Shown here piece by piece: positions 9,904-18,612 of a stretch of DNA of 64,000 nucleotides. This DNA is from Microvirga lotononidis (GTDB lineage Bacteria; Pseudomonadota; Alphaproteobacteria; Rhizobiales; Beijerinckiaceae), in NCBI RefSeq assembly GCF_034627025.1, contig NZ_CP141048.1, positions 2,988,001 to 3,052,000 on the forward strand, in the 5' to 3' direction. Under the pieces are notes generated by a model. It was given only the letters and a program-made list of their open reading frames with translations. It was not told where the DNA came from and searched no databases. The first letter of the stretch is position 1; the number at the start of each line of letters is the position of its first letter. Made by a program: the position numbers and the translations under genes.

Positions 9904-10618
9904 TCAGGCCTTCTCCCTCTGGGTCTATCTCTCGCAGACCCCGCTGCTCTGGCTCGTGGTGACGCTCGGGGCCTACGTCATCGCGGACCGCATCTCGTGG
10001 GCGTTCAAGCGCCATCCCCTGTGCAATCCGGTGCTGATCGCCGTGGCGGCCGTGGCCCTCGTGCTGTGGGGCACCGGCACGTCGTATCCGGTCTACTTCG
10101 AAGGCGCGAAGTTCGTCCATTTCCTGCTCGGTCCCGCGACCGTCGCGCTCGCCATTCCGCTTTATGAAAACCGCGCCATCGTGCTGCGCTCGATCGTGCC
10201 GATGGTGGTGGCGCTGGTGGTGGGATCCGTCACGGCCATCGTGTCGGCCGTGGCCGTCGCGCAGCTCTTCGGCATTCCCAATCCCATTCTCATCTCGCTG
10301 GCGCCGAAATCCGTCACTGCTCCCGTGGGCATGGGCATTACGGAGGCCTTAGGGGGTGATCCGGCCCTGACCGCCATCCTGATCATGCTGACCGGCGTCA
10401 TCGGCTCGATCATGGTGACGCCGCTGATGAATGCGCTGCGCATGAAGGATTGGCGCGCCCGCGGTTTCGCCGTGGGGCTCGCCTCGCACGGCATCGGCAC
10501 CGCGCGCGCCTTCCAGGTCCATTCGCTCGCCGGCACCTTCGCGGGGATCGCCATGGGGCTGAATGCGCTCGTGACGGCGCTTCTCCTGCCGTTGGTGCTG
10601 AAGCTGCTGCTCGATTAG
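9896..10618 (+). CDS. lrgB: LrgB-family membrane protein
   Basis: 240 residues, the typical LrgB length, with seven or so membrane segments and the conserved stretches SLAPKSVTAPVGMGI (133-147) and GLASHGIGTARAFQ (195-208). It starts at a GTG inside the end of lrgA, with GGGAGG 9 bases upstream. It acts with LrgA at the inner membrane, probably in export of small organic acids or control of murein hydrolases. Which role holds here cannot be told. Confidence 0.92.
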   Translation: MTDQAFSLWVYLSQTPLLWLVVTLGAYVIADRISWAFKRHPLCNPVLIAVAAVALVLWGTGTSYPVYFEGAKFVHFLLGPATVALAIPLYENRAIVLRSIVPMVVALVVGSVTAIVSAVAVAQLFGIPNPILISLAPKSVTAPVGMGITEALGGDPALTAILIMLTGVIGSIMVTPLMNALRMKDWRARGFAVGLASHGIGTARAFQVHSLAGTFAGIAMGLNALVTALLLPLVLKLLLD

Positions 10619-10684
10619 CGCAGGTTGCACATGGGCGGATTCTGATCCTATGATGCGCGCCGACGCGTCGACGGGGTAAGGCCG

Positions 10685-11137
10685 ATGACCGACACAATGT
10701 CCTCCGGGAAATCGCCAATGGTCGCGAAGAAGGCTGGGCCGAAGCTTCTCTCCGGCGGCAATCCTCAGATCGCGAAGGGTCTCGGTGATGCGCCCGTGCA
10801 GGCCTATCTCGCGGCCATGCCGGACTGGAAGAGCGATGTCGGGCGTCGGATCGATGCGCTCATCGTGGCTGCGGTTCCCGATGTGAACAAAGCCGTGAAA
10901 TGGAATTCGCCGTTCTACGGAGTCGAAGGCCAGGGCTGGTTTCTCAGCTTCCATTGCTTCGCGAAGTTCATCAAGGTGGCGTTCTTCCGCGGCGCATCCC
11001 TGCAGCCGGTGCTTCCCGGTGCCTCCAAGCAAAAGGACGTGCGCTACCTCGACATCTATGAGCACGATGGGATCGACGAAGATCGTTTCACCGATTGGGT
11101 GAGACAGGCGAGCCGTTTGCCCGGCGAGCGGATGTGA
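10685..11137 (+). CDS. DUF1801 protein
   Basis: 150 residues with the DUF1801 pattern: an N-terminal helix (PVQAYLAAMPDWKSDVGRRIDALI) then the beta-rich core VNKAVKWNSPFYGVEGQGWFLSF. DUF1801 proteins adopt a YdhG-like fold and their biochemistry is unknown. The next gene, 13 bases away, is a second DUF1801 protein, so the two likely form one transcript. Start at ATG 10685. Confidence 0.82.
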   Translation: MTDTMSSGKSPMVAKKAGPKLLSGGNPQIAKGLGDAPVQAYLAAMPDWKSDVGRRIDALIVAAVPDVNKAVKWNSPFYGVEGQGWFLSFHCFAKFIKVAFFRGASLQPVLPGASKQKDVRYLDIYEHDGIDEDRFTDWVRQASRLPGERM

Positions 11138-11150
11138 GCGGACAAAGCCG

Positions 11151-11609
11151 ATGAAGAAAGCGAGCGCCATGAAGGAGAGCGACGTGAAGGTTTCCGACGG
11201 AGAAGGCGAACCGTCCCGGTTGATCGATGCGAAGATCGGGGAGCTGGGCGACTGGCGGGGCGAGACCCTCGCCCGCATCCGATCTCTCATCAGGCAGGCC
11301 GATCCGGGCGTGATCGAGGAAGTGAAGTGGCGGGGCGTTCCGGTGTGGTCGCATGCCGGCATCATCTGCACCGGCGAGACCTACAAGAGCGTCGTGAAGA
11401 TGACCTTCGTCAAGGGGGCCGCTCTGGAAGATCCGTCACGTCTCTTCAATTCCAGCCTCGACGGCAACACGCGGCGCGCCATCGACATCCGCGAGGGCGA
11501 GGAGATCGACGGGGACGCGCTGATGGCGCTTATTCGCGCGGCGGTGGCCCTGAACCTGTCGAAGAAGCCTGCGGCTCGCCCGGCCCGTGCCAAGACCGTC
11601 AGATCCTGA
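11151..11609 (+). CDS. DUF1801 protein (tandem paralogue)
   Basis: 152 residues with the same core as its neighbour (ETLARIRSLIRQADPGVIEEVKWRGVPVWSHAG, then YKSVVKMTFVKGA). The C-terminal tail is basic (KKPAARPARAKTVRS). The tandem pair suggests a duplication or a heteromeric partner; no function is known. Several in-frame ATGs (11151, 11169) leave the start uncertain by a few residues. Confidence 0.8.
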   Translation: MKKASAMKESDVKVSDGEGEPSRLIDAKIGELGDWRGETLARIRSLIRQADPGVIEEVKWRGVPVWSHAGIICTGETYKSVVKMTFVKGAALEDPSRLFNSSLDGNTRRAIDIREGEEIDGDALMALIRAAVALNLSKKPAARPARAKTVRS

Positions 11610-11745
11610 ACGTGGCAGCGATCGTTCCCATCTCGTCAAACAGTTCCGTGACGCGCGAAGGTTCAGGACAGGGCAGGCGCGCGAGGCTCGGGAGAACCAC
11701 TCCCAGGACAGCCAGCAGGAGGAGCTATCGGAGAGGGACGGCTGA

Positions 11746-13632
11746 TCAGATCCCGGACGGAAGGTTGTCTGACGCCAGACGTGTCTGCGCGGCAAGACGA
11801 ATGGGAGCGTTCACGGCTCCATACCCGCGATAGCCGCGCCGCTCCACGATCTCGAAGAAGAGGCCGCCTTCCAGGGTCTTGGTGTAAATCTGGAAGTACT
11901 CGTCCCCGCCCTCACGGTCATACAGGATATTGCTCTCTCGCAACCGGGCGACCTCCTCGGAGGTGAGGTCGGATCGGCCTTCGAGATCGTCGTAATAGTT
12001 CTCCGGGATCGGCAGGAGGTCGACCCCATTCGCCTTGAGGTGCTCGGCCGTTGCGAAGATATCGCCGGTCGCCAGAGCGATGTGCTGGACACCCGACCCG
12101 AAGAGCTCGCTCAGGAACCGGGATGACAGAGTACGCTGGCTCTGAGAGGCGTTGAGGATCAGGCGAAGCGAGCCGTCCTGCGTCTCGATGGCCTGGCTCT
12201 GCACGACCCCGCCGGGATCGATCACCGTCTGCGTCGGCGTCGTTCGCACGTTGAGCAGCGATGTGTAGAACAGGAGCCAGGTGAGCATCTCCTCGTAATG
12301 CATCGACTGGGAAATGTGATCGACCGTGCGAAGCCCTGCTCCCGTGAAGTCGTCTCCCTCCACGGGCTTGAAATCGACATCCCAGAGCCGATCCAACCCG
12401 GTCTTATGGTCGACGAAGTACAAGAGGCTGCCACCGAGGCCGCGAACCGCCGGGATGTTCATCTCGCCGGGGCCGACCGGTTGCTGGAAAGGTTGGTCCA
12501 GGAGCGTGACAGCACGGTTCACGGTCCCCGGTGCATCGTCGACGCGCAATGCCATGGCACAGACGGAGGTGCCATGCGTGATGTTGAAGGAATGGGCAAA
12601 GCCCTCCTTGTCCGCATTCACGACGATGTTGATGTCTCCCTGCCGCCAGCGCGTGACGGACTTTGAGCGATGAAGGCCGGCCTTGCGGAATCCCAATCCG
12701 CTCAATGTCCGCTCGAAGGCGAGCGCTCCGCGCTCGTCCACGGCGAATTCCAGAAACTCGACGCCCGAGCAGGTCGCCTTGGCCGGGAGGTCGGGAAGAC
12801 CCGGGATGTCCGCTCCCGTATGGCGCCGGAGTTCGTCCAGCATGACCATGAGGGAGCGTTGCCCGTCGATGGCAACGCTGCGCGCCGAACCGGCCCGGAA
12901 GCGATCGTTGAAGATCTCCAGGGACAGAAGCCCGTCGAAGCCCGTCGCCTGGAGCGCGTTCATGAAGTCAGCGATGGGCAAGTCGCCTTGTCCCGGAAAG
13001 CAGCGGTAATGCCGGCTCCAGGAGAGATAATCCATGTCGAGCCTCGGTGCGTCGGCCATCTGCACGAGGAAGATCCGGTCTGCCGGAATCGACCGGATGG
13101 CGGATAGATCCGTTCCCCGAGCCAGCACGTGAAACGAGTCGAGCACCAGCCCGACAGCGGGATGGTCGGCGCGCCGCACCACCTCCCAGGCATCGCGATA
13201 ATCGTGGATGTGCCGCCCCCAGGACAGGGCCTCGAAAGCCACGCGCATGCCGCGCTTGGCGGCGCGCTCCCCGAGTTCGTGGAAATCGGCGGCCGCCCGT
13301 TCGATCCCGCCCAGCGAATCCGGCGAGACGTTGCTGCACACCATCAGAAGGTCGCAGCCGAGCTCCTCCATGACGTCGAACTTGCGCTCGGCGCGGGCGA
13401 ACACCTTGGATCGCTGCGGCTCGGGCATGCCCTCGAAATCGCGGAACGGCTGAAAGGTGATCGTCTCGAGGCCGAGGTCTTCGATCATGCGCCGGGCGTC
13501 GGCAGGCGTTCGATTGAACGAGAGGAGATCGGTCTCGAAGATCTCCACGCCCTTGAATTGCGCGGCCGCGATGGCCTCGATCTTTTCCGAAAGGGTGCCG
13601 CTCAGGCAGACAGTGGCAATAGCGGTGCGCAT
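11746..13632 (-). CDS. quiC: 3-dehydroshikimate dehydratase, bifunctional QuiC type (TIM barrel + HPPD-like)
   Basis: 628 residues in two parts: a sugar-isomerase/AP-endonuclease-like TIM barrel (1-280) and a 4-hydroxyphenylpyruvate-dioxygenase-like VOC region (about 290-615). The barrel carries Glu134, Asp165, Gln191 and Glu239, which match by number as well as context the metal ligands reported for the Pseudomonas putida QuiC1 enzyme. The reaction is dehydration of 3-dehydroshikimate to protocatechuate, the entry of quinate and shikimate into the beta-ketoadipate route. The second half is conserved in this fusion and may have a separate or structural role. Neighbouring regulators, TRAP transporter, dehydroquinase and dehydrogenase support the catabolic role. 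Confidence 0.9.
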   Translation of the reverse strand: MRTAIATVCLSGTLSEKIEAIAAAQFKGVEIFETDLLSFNRTPADARRMIEDLGLETITFQPFRDFEGMPEPQRSKVFARAERKFDVMEELGCDLLMVCSNVSPDSLGGIERAAADFHELGERAAKRGMRVAFEALSWGRHIHDYRDAWEVVRRADHPAVGLVLDSFHVLARGTDLSAIRSIPADRIFLVQMADAPRLDMDYLSWSRHYRCFPGQGDLPIADFMNALQATGFDGLLSLEIFNDRFRAGSARSVAIDGQRSLMVMLDELRRHTGADIPGLPDLPAKATCSGVEFLEFAVDERGALAFERTLSGLGFRKAGLHRSKSVTRWRQGDINIVVNADKEGFAHSFNITHGTSVCAMALRVDDAPGTVNRAVTLLDQPFQQPVGPGEMNIPAVRGLGGSLLYFVDHKTGLDRLWDVDFKPVEGDDFTGAGLRTVDHISQSMHYEEMLTWLLFYTSLLNVRTTPTQTVIDPGGVVQSQAIETQDGSLRLILNASQSQRTLSSRFLSELFGSGVQHIALATGDIFATAEHLKANGVDLLPIPENYYDDLEGRSDLTSEEVARLRESNILYDREGGDEYFQIYTKTLEGGLFFEIVERRGYRGYGAVNAPIRLAAQTRLASDNLPSGI

Positions 13633-13697
13633 GCTCGTCGATCCACTTCCTCTTCAAAGCGTGGGAGCATGGTGCCGGATCGGCCCGCCCCTTCAGT

Positions 13698-14378
13698 TCA
13701 GCTGATCGTCCCCGTTGCGAGCGCGTGCTCGACGCCGCCGGCCACATGGCGCGTCAGGACTTCGCAGGCGCGCGTCGCATCCCTAGCAAGCGCGCATTCC
13801 AGGAGGAGAGCATGCTCCCGGGCGGCGATGTCGCCTCGATAACTCAGGGCAATCATTTGATAGCGCAGGTACTTGTCGAAGACCGCCGCATGGTTGTCGA
13901 TCAGCATCTTCGATCCGCAGGCGGAAATGAGCGCCTGGTGGAACTGCCAGTCGTAGCGCTTCCACTCCTCGGAATGGCTTCTGTCGCCGTCCGCCATGCG
14001 CTCTTCCATTCGGGCGAGCCGGTGATGGGCGGCGACGACCCGGCCTTCCCAATCCATGTCGCCGGCCCGAAACGATTGCTCCAGCGCGCGGCACTCGAGG
14101 AGTTGTCGCAGCGCGGCAATTTCTCGCAAGTTCGAGATCGAGACGGGCGCCACCTCGAAACCCTTCTGCCCTTCGGCCACCACGAGCCGTTCGGAGTGAA
14201 GACGGTTCAGGATTTCCCTGAGCGTGCTGACGCTCGCCCCGTAATCGACTTTCAGGCGTTCGAGCTTCAGCTTCTTGCCCGGGGGAAGGCGGCCGAAGAT
14301 GATGTCGGACCGGATCCTCCGATGGGCGCTCTCGCCGACCGTCGAGGCCTGAGCGATGGCCTGCGCATCGGTGGTCAT
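13698..14378 (-). CDS. GntR-family (FCD) transcriptional regulator
   Basis: 226 residues: an N-terminal winged helix (about 12-75; ASVSTLREILNRLHSERLVVAEGQKGFEV) and a C-terminal all-helical FCD effector domain (about 85-220), whose metal/ligand residues include the His of FHQALI. The start ATG at 14378 overlaps the stop of the upstream GntR gene as ATGA, so the two are translationally coupled; the longer open frame only extends into that gene. About half of the residues match the upstream copy in place, so they are paralogues. It lies 65 bases from quiC and likely controls this catabolic cluster. Confidence 0.9.
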   Translation of the reverse strand: MTTDAQAIAQASTVGESAHRRIRSDIIFGRLPPGKKLKLERLKVDYGASVSTLREILNRLHSERLVVAEGQKGFEVAPVSISNLREIAALRQLLECRALEQSFRAGDMDWEGRVVAAHHRLARMEERMADGDRSHSEEWKRYDWQFHQALISACGSKMLIDNHAAVFDKYLRYQMIALSYRGDIAAREHALLLECALARDATRACEVLTRHVAGGVEHALATGTIS

Positions 14379-15043
14379 GTCAGCGCCCCGCTCTGGAGCG
14401 TATAGGCCACGCATCCATTCACATGCTGCGCGAGCAGCCGGCAGGCCTCGTCGGCCTTGCGTGTCAGGGCACAGTCCAGCAGCATTCTATGCTCCTCGGC
14501 TGCGATCTCTCCGCGGAAAACGACAGCCACCATCTGATAGCGCAGATACTGGTCGAAAACGCCGCCATAGAGATCGAGCAGGGTCTGGGAACCGCAGGCT
14601 TCGATCAGGCACTGGTGAAACTCACGGTCATACCGCTTCCAGAGTTCGGTTCCCTCCTGGTCGCCGGCCAGCATCCGCCGCTCCATGAAGGCAAGCTTGT
14701 GGTGGGCGGCGACGACACGGCTTTCCCACTCGAGATCGCCGGCCGCGAAGGACAAGGGCAGGGCATAGGTTTCCAGGAGCAGCCGCATCGCAGCGACGTC
14801 TTCGAACCCGGCCGGGGAGACGGGGGCGACCCGAAAGCCCCGCTGCCCTTCGGCGACCACGAGGCCTTCCGACGACAACCGGCTCAGGATTTCCCGCAAG
14901 GTGCTGACGCTCGTTCCATATTCGCCGGCGAGCCGGTCCAGCCGGAGGCGTCCCCCCGGGTCGAGACGGCCGAACACGATGTCCGTCCGGATCCGGCCAT
15001 AGGCGCGGTCCGCAATGGATGTCGCCAGCAACTCGATACTCAT
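14375..15043 (-). CDS. GntR-family (FCD) transcriptional regulator (paralogue)
   Basis: 222 residues with the same plan as its downstream neighbour: winged helix (TSVSTLREILSRLSSEGLVVAEGQRGF) and FCD domain (EFHQCLIEACGSQTLLDLY). GGAAGG before the ATG at 15043 supports the start. It is divergent from the TRAP transporter genes, across 197 bases, and first in a quiC-directed minus-strand run. FCD regulators of this kind respond to carboxylic acids; quinate, shikimate or dehydroshikimate are natural candidates here by context. Confidence 0.9.
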   Translation of the reverse strand: MSIELLATSIADRAYGRIRTDIVFGRLDPGGRLRLDRLAGEYGTSVSTLREILSRLSSEGLVVAEGQRGFRVAPVSPAGFEDVAAMRLLLETYALPLSFAAGDLEWESRVVAAHHKLAFMERRMLAGDQEGTELWKRYDREFHQCLIEACGSQTLLDLYGGVFDQYLRYQMVAVVFRGEIAAEEHRMLLDCALTRKADEACRLLAQHVNGCVAYTLQSGALT

Positions 15044-15117
15044 CCTTCCACCATCAACCAGTCCGTCACCATCGCGCAGCCTCGTTCGGGGCCTTCTGCC
15101 TCCGGGGCCAGATCGCG

Positions 15118-15149
15118 ATCATATGCTGAAACTGAAAATATCATACGAT
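15118..15149. promoter_or_regulatory. Possible GntR operator region
   Basis: Between the divergent regulator and transporter genes an ATCATA motif occurs twice (15118-15123 and 15140-15145), the second extended to ATCATACGAT, in an AT-rich patch unlike its surroundings. Position and repetition suit an operator, but there is no exact match to a known consensus. Confidence 0.25.
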
Positions 15150-15240
15150 TTCCCGAATGCCTATTGATTATCCGATCGTCGGAGGGGATAGTGCCGTCCA
15201 AGACGCAGTTCAATGCGCTGTACGACAAGGAGAGGAAATC

Positions 15241-16233
15241 ATGGCATTCACTATCAATCGGCGCCTTGCGATAGCGGCAGGCGCAGCCCTATTGGCGTGG
15301 GGCGCATGCGGGTCGGCGATGGCCCAATCGCCTGCGAACCTGAGGTTCTCGGCCGTCTTCTCCGAGCAGGACATCCGTGCCGAGATGATGAAGCGGTTCG
15401 GGGAGGACATTAAGGCCCAGGGCTTTGCCCTCCAGCCCTATTACGGCGGCAACCTGTTCAAGCAGGGCACCGAGCTCGTCGCCATGCAACGCGGCAACCT
15501 GGAAATGGGCAACATCGCCCCGCAGGACATTTCCAACCAGATCCCGGCCTGGTCCATCGTCACGTCCGCCTATCTGTTCCGCGATGCCGATCACTTGAAG
15601 AAAGTGTTCGCCAGCGACGTCGGGCAGCAGCTCAAGAAGATGGCTTCGGACCAGTTGGGCATTCACATTCTCGGCCCCACCTATTTCGGCGCTCGTCAGA
15701 TCGGGTTGAAGCCGACCAAGAAGATCAACACGCCGGATGACATGGCCGGCATAAAACTGCGCATGCCCGGCGGCGATGCTTGGCAGTTCCTGGGCCAGGC
15801 CATCGGGGCTAATCCCACGCCGATGGCCTATGCCGAGGTCTATACGGGCCTGCAGACGGGCGCGATCGACGGCCAGGACAATCCGTTGCCGAACGTGCAG
15901 AACATGAAGTTCTACGAAGTGATGTCGCAGGTCGCCCTGACCTCGCATCTCGTCGGGTTCGATCTGCTGGCCGTGTCGAACAAGGTCTGGAACGCCATGT
16001 CGCCCGAGAAGCAGGCCGCCTTCCAGGCCGCCGCCGACAAAGCGATCGAGTGGAGCACCCAGGAGCACCTGAAGAAGGAGGCGGAGCTCGTCAGCTTCTT
16101 CAAGGAAAAGGGCCTCAACGTCTATACGCCCGACCTGAAGGCCTTCCGCGATTTCGCCCAGAAGAAGTATCTCGCCTCGGATCTGGCAAAGAGCTGGACG
16201 CCCGGAATGCTCGACAAGATCAACGCCATGTAA
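15241..16233 (+). CDS. dctP: TRAP transporter solute-binding protein (DctP family)
   Basis: 330 residues with a clear signal peptide (MAFTINRRLAIAAGAALLA, cleavage expected after the AMA of GSAMAQ near residue 25). The mature protein has the DctP hallmarks: GARQIGLKPTKKINTPDDMAGIKLRMPGG contains the conserved substrate-carboxylate-binding Arg region, followed by YTGLQTGAIDGQDNP. It captures an organic acid in the periplasm for the QM permease that follows. By context the ligand is probably quinate, shikimate or dehydroshikimate. AAGGAGAGG before ATG 15241 fixes the start; the longer open frame lacks a ribosome site. Confidence 0.93.
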   Translation: MAFTINRRLAIAAGAALLAWGACGSAMAQSPANLRFSAVFSEQDIRAEMMKRFGEDIKAQGFALQPYYGGNLFKQGTELVAMQRGNLEMGNIAPQDISNQIPAWSIVTSAYLFRDADHLKKVFASDVGQQLKKMASDQLGIHILGPTYFGARQIGLKPTKKINTPDDMAGIKLRMPGGDAWQFLGQAIGANPTPMAYAEVYTGLQTGAIDGQDNPLPNVQNMKFYEVMSQVALTSHLVGFDLLAVSNKVWNAMSPEKQAAFQAAADKAIEWSTQEHLKKEAELVSFFKEKGLNVYTPDLKAFRDFAQKKYLASDLAKSWTPGMLDKINAM

Positions 16234-16318
16234 GGCCTGATCAGGGGCGCCGGGCATGCGATATCCCGGCGCTCATTCGCTTCTTGAATGCCCTTCTTGA
16301 ATCAAGGGATGGATTGTG

Positions 16319-16837
16319 ATGACCGCTCGGTTGAGGACGGTTGGCTCCTGGCTTGCCCGACGGGCCGAGAATGTCGCGGCTGCGATGCTGGCGGCGATGT
16401 TCCTGGCGTTTCTCCTCCAGATCGTGTTCCGGTACGTGCTCGGACTGCCGATCGGCTGGACGCATGAAGCGAGTGCGATCATCTGGATCTGGCTGGTTCT
16501 CTGGGGCGCGGCCTTCGTCGTCACCGAGCGGGAGGAGATCCGCTTCGACATCATCTACGGCGCGGTCGGGCCCGGCACGCGCAGGGTGATGTGCGGAATC
16601 ACGGCCGTGGCTCTGATCGCGCTTTACTCCATCTCGTTTCCGGCGGTTCTGGACTACGTCACCTTCATGAAGGTGGAAAAGACCAGCTATCTCAAGATCC
16701 GCTTCGACTGGCTGTTCTCGATCTACATCGTCTTCGCGGTGGCCAGCATCGTCCGCTACATCTGGCTCGGCTGGCAGGCGTTGCGCGGTGTCGCGCCGGA
16801 CGAGTTCGATCCCACCAAGGCGAGTTCCGGCGTATGA
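16319..16837 (+). CDS. dctQ: TRAP transporter small permease (DctQ)
   Basis: 172 residues with four membrane segments and the DctQ signature region RYVLGLPIGWTHEASAIIWIW (a long amphipathic piece after helix 1). It joins the periplasmic protein with the large permease as the structural small subunit. The stop overlaps the start of the large subunit as ATGA. A GTG three bases upstream is an alternative start with little effect. Confidence 0.9.
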   Translation: MTARLRTVGSWLARRAENVAAAMLAAMFLAFLLQIVFRYVLGLPIGWTHEASAIIWIWLVLWGAAFVVTEREEIRFDIIYGAVGPGTRRVMCGITAVALIALYSISFPAVLDYVTFMKVEKTSYLKIRFDWLFSIYIVFAVASIVRYIWLGWQALRGVAPDEFDPTKASSGV

Positions 16838-18135
16838 ACCTGACAAGCCCCTTCTCGCTCGCGATCGTCGCGATCACGCTTCTGGCGTTCCTCGGGCTGC
16901 CGATCGGGCACGCGATGATCGCCGGCTCGATCCTGTATCTGTACCTCGCCGGACTGGACATGGGAACGGCCGCCGAGCAGCTCCTGAACGGGATGTATTC
17001 CAACTACGTCATCCTCTCGGTGCCGTTGTTCATCCTCGCGGCCGAGTTCATGAACATCGGCAGCATGACCGACAGGCTCATGGCCTTCTGCAACGCCCTC
17101 GTCGGCCGCTTCCGTGGGGGACTGGCTCACGTCAACATCCTGCAGAGCATCATCTTCGCGGGCATGTCCGGCTCGGCGATCGCGGATGCGGCCGGCACCG
17201 GGCGCATGATGCAGGTGATGATGACCCGCGACGGCCGGTACACGCCGAGCTACGCGGCGGCCCTGACTGCCGTCTCATCCGTCATCGGACCGATCATCCC
17301 GCCGTCGATCCCGATGGTGCTCTATGCCCTCGTGTCCGATGCCTCGATCGGATATCTGTTCCTGGGCGGCGTGATCCCGGGTCTTCTGATGGCGTTGAGC
17401 CAGATGATCATCGTCTTCGTCACGGCGCGCCGCAAGAACTTCCCGGTCGAGAAGCCGGTGCCCCTGCGCAAGCTGCCGCGGATCACCTGGCAGGCCTTTC
17501 CCTCCTTGATGATGCCGGTCGTCCTTCTCGGCGGCATCTACAGCGGCGTGATGACGCCGACCGAGGCGGCCGCGGTGGCGGCAGCCTATGCGCTCGTCAT
17601 CTCGGCTGGACTTTATAGAAGCGTGAGCTGGCGCGACTTCTATCAATCGCTGGCGGTCAGCGCGCGCACGACGGCTTCCATCGGCATGCTGATCGCCGGG
17701 GCGCTCGTGTTCAACTACGTGGTCACCGTCGAGAATATCCCGGAGGGCGTGAAGGCGCTGCTTGCGGGATGGAACCTCTCGCCGGTCGGCTTCCTGATCC
17801 TCGTCAACATTCTGCTGCTGCTGCTGGGTTGCGTTCTCGAAGGAACGGCGATCCTGCTGATCGTCGTGCCGGTTTTCATTCCGACCGCACAGGCTCTCGG
17901 CATCGATCTCGTGCATTTCGGCGTCGTGGTGGTCGTGAACATCATGATCGGCCTGATCACGCCGCCCTACGGGCTGCTTCTGTTCATCATGGCGAATATC
18001 TCGGGAGAGCCGCTGCGCGATATCGTCCGCGATACGCTCCCGTTTCTCTTCGCCATGATCGTTGCGCTCGCGATCCTCACCTTCGTGCCTGAAACCGTCC
18101 TCTGGCTCCCGCGCCTGTTCGGCTATCAGGGGTGA
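16834..18135 (+). CDS. dctM: TRAP transporter large permease (DctM)
   Basis: 433 residues, a typical DctM with about 12 membrane segments. Conserved loops are visible at FAGMSGSAIADAAGTGRMM and IIPPSIPMVLYALVSDASIG, and near the end at GLITPPYGLLLFIMANISG. It carries the sodium-coupled transport path of the TRAP system. Coupled by a 4-base overlap to dctQ and followed after 27 bases by aroQ, so import and first metabolic steps are co-transcribed. Confidence 0.95.
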   Translation: MNLTSPFSLAIVAITLLAFLGLPIGHAMIAGSILYLYLAGLDMGTAAEQLLNGMYSNYVILSVPLFILAAEFMNIGSMTDRLMAFCNALVGRFRGGLAHVNILQSIIFAGMSGSAIADAAGTGRMMQVMMTRDGRYTPSYAAALTAVSSVIGPIIPPSIPMVLYALVSDASIGYLFLGGVIPGLLMALSQMIIVFVTARRKNFPVEKPVPLRKLPRITWQAFPSLMMPVVLLGGIYSGVMTPTEAAAVAAAYALVISAGLYRSVSWRDFYQSLAVSARTTASIGMLIAGALVFNYVVTVENIPEGVKALLAGWNLSPVGFLILVNILLLLLGCVLEGTAILLIVVPVFIPTAQALGIDLVHFGVVVVVNIMIGLITPPYGLLLFIMANISGEPLRDIVRDTLPFLFAMIVALAILTFVPETVLWLPRLFGYQG

Positions 18136-18162
18136 ACGGCCTCACCGCACAGGAGCGTCATC

Positions 18163-18612
18163 ATGAGCAAGCCGATCTACATTCTGAATGGTCCCAATCT
18201 CAATCGCCTTGGAACCCGGGAGCCGGAGATCTACGGCCGCACGACCTTGGCGGAGGTCGAGGCATCGTGCCGGTCGGCCGCGTCTGGCCGCCCCATCGTC
18301 TTCCGCCAGTCCAATCGGGAATACGAGATCATCGAATGGGTGCATGAAGCGATCGACGAGGGCAGCGGCATCATCATCAATCCGGCGGCCTTCACGTTCA
18401 CCTCCATGGCGATCATGGATGCCCTGAAGATGTTTCCCGGCCCGCTGATCGAGCTGCACATCTCGAACATTCACAAGCGCGAGCCGATCTATCACAAGTC
18501 CTATGTCTCGCCGGTGGCGACGGCCGTCATCGCGGGTCTGGGCACCAACGGCTATCCCGTGGCCGTGCGCGCCTTGCTCGACATGATCGACGCGCCGCCG
18601 GCACGGACATGA
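18163..18612 (+). CDS. aroQ: Type II 3-dehydroquinate dehydratase
   Basis: 149 residues, the usual size for the dodecameric type II enzyme. Visible active-site residues: Asn11-Asn14 (NGPNLN), Arg19, Tyr24 (EIYG), Asn73, His99 and Arg106 (HISNIHKRE). It interconverts 3-dehydroquinate and 3-dehydroshikimate. The motif normally written THTS reads TFTS here, so a conserved substrate-contacting His is Phe79. Position after the TRAP genes points to a catabolic rather than biosynthetic role; the housekeeping enzyme should lie elsewhere. AGGAG precedes the ATG; the stop overlaps the next gene. Confidence 0.93.
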   Translation: MSKPIYILNGPNLNRLGTREPEIYGRTTLAEVEASCRSAASGRPIVFRQSNREYEIIEWVHEAIDEGSGIIINPAAFTFTSMAIMDALKMFPGPLIELHISNIHKREPIYHKSYVSPVATAVIAGLGTNGYPVAVRALLDMIDAPPART

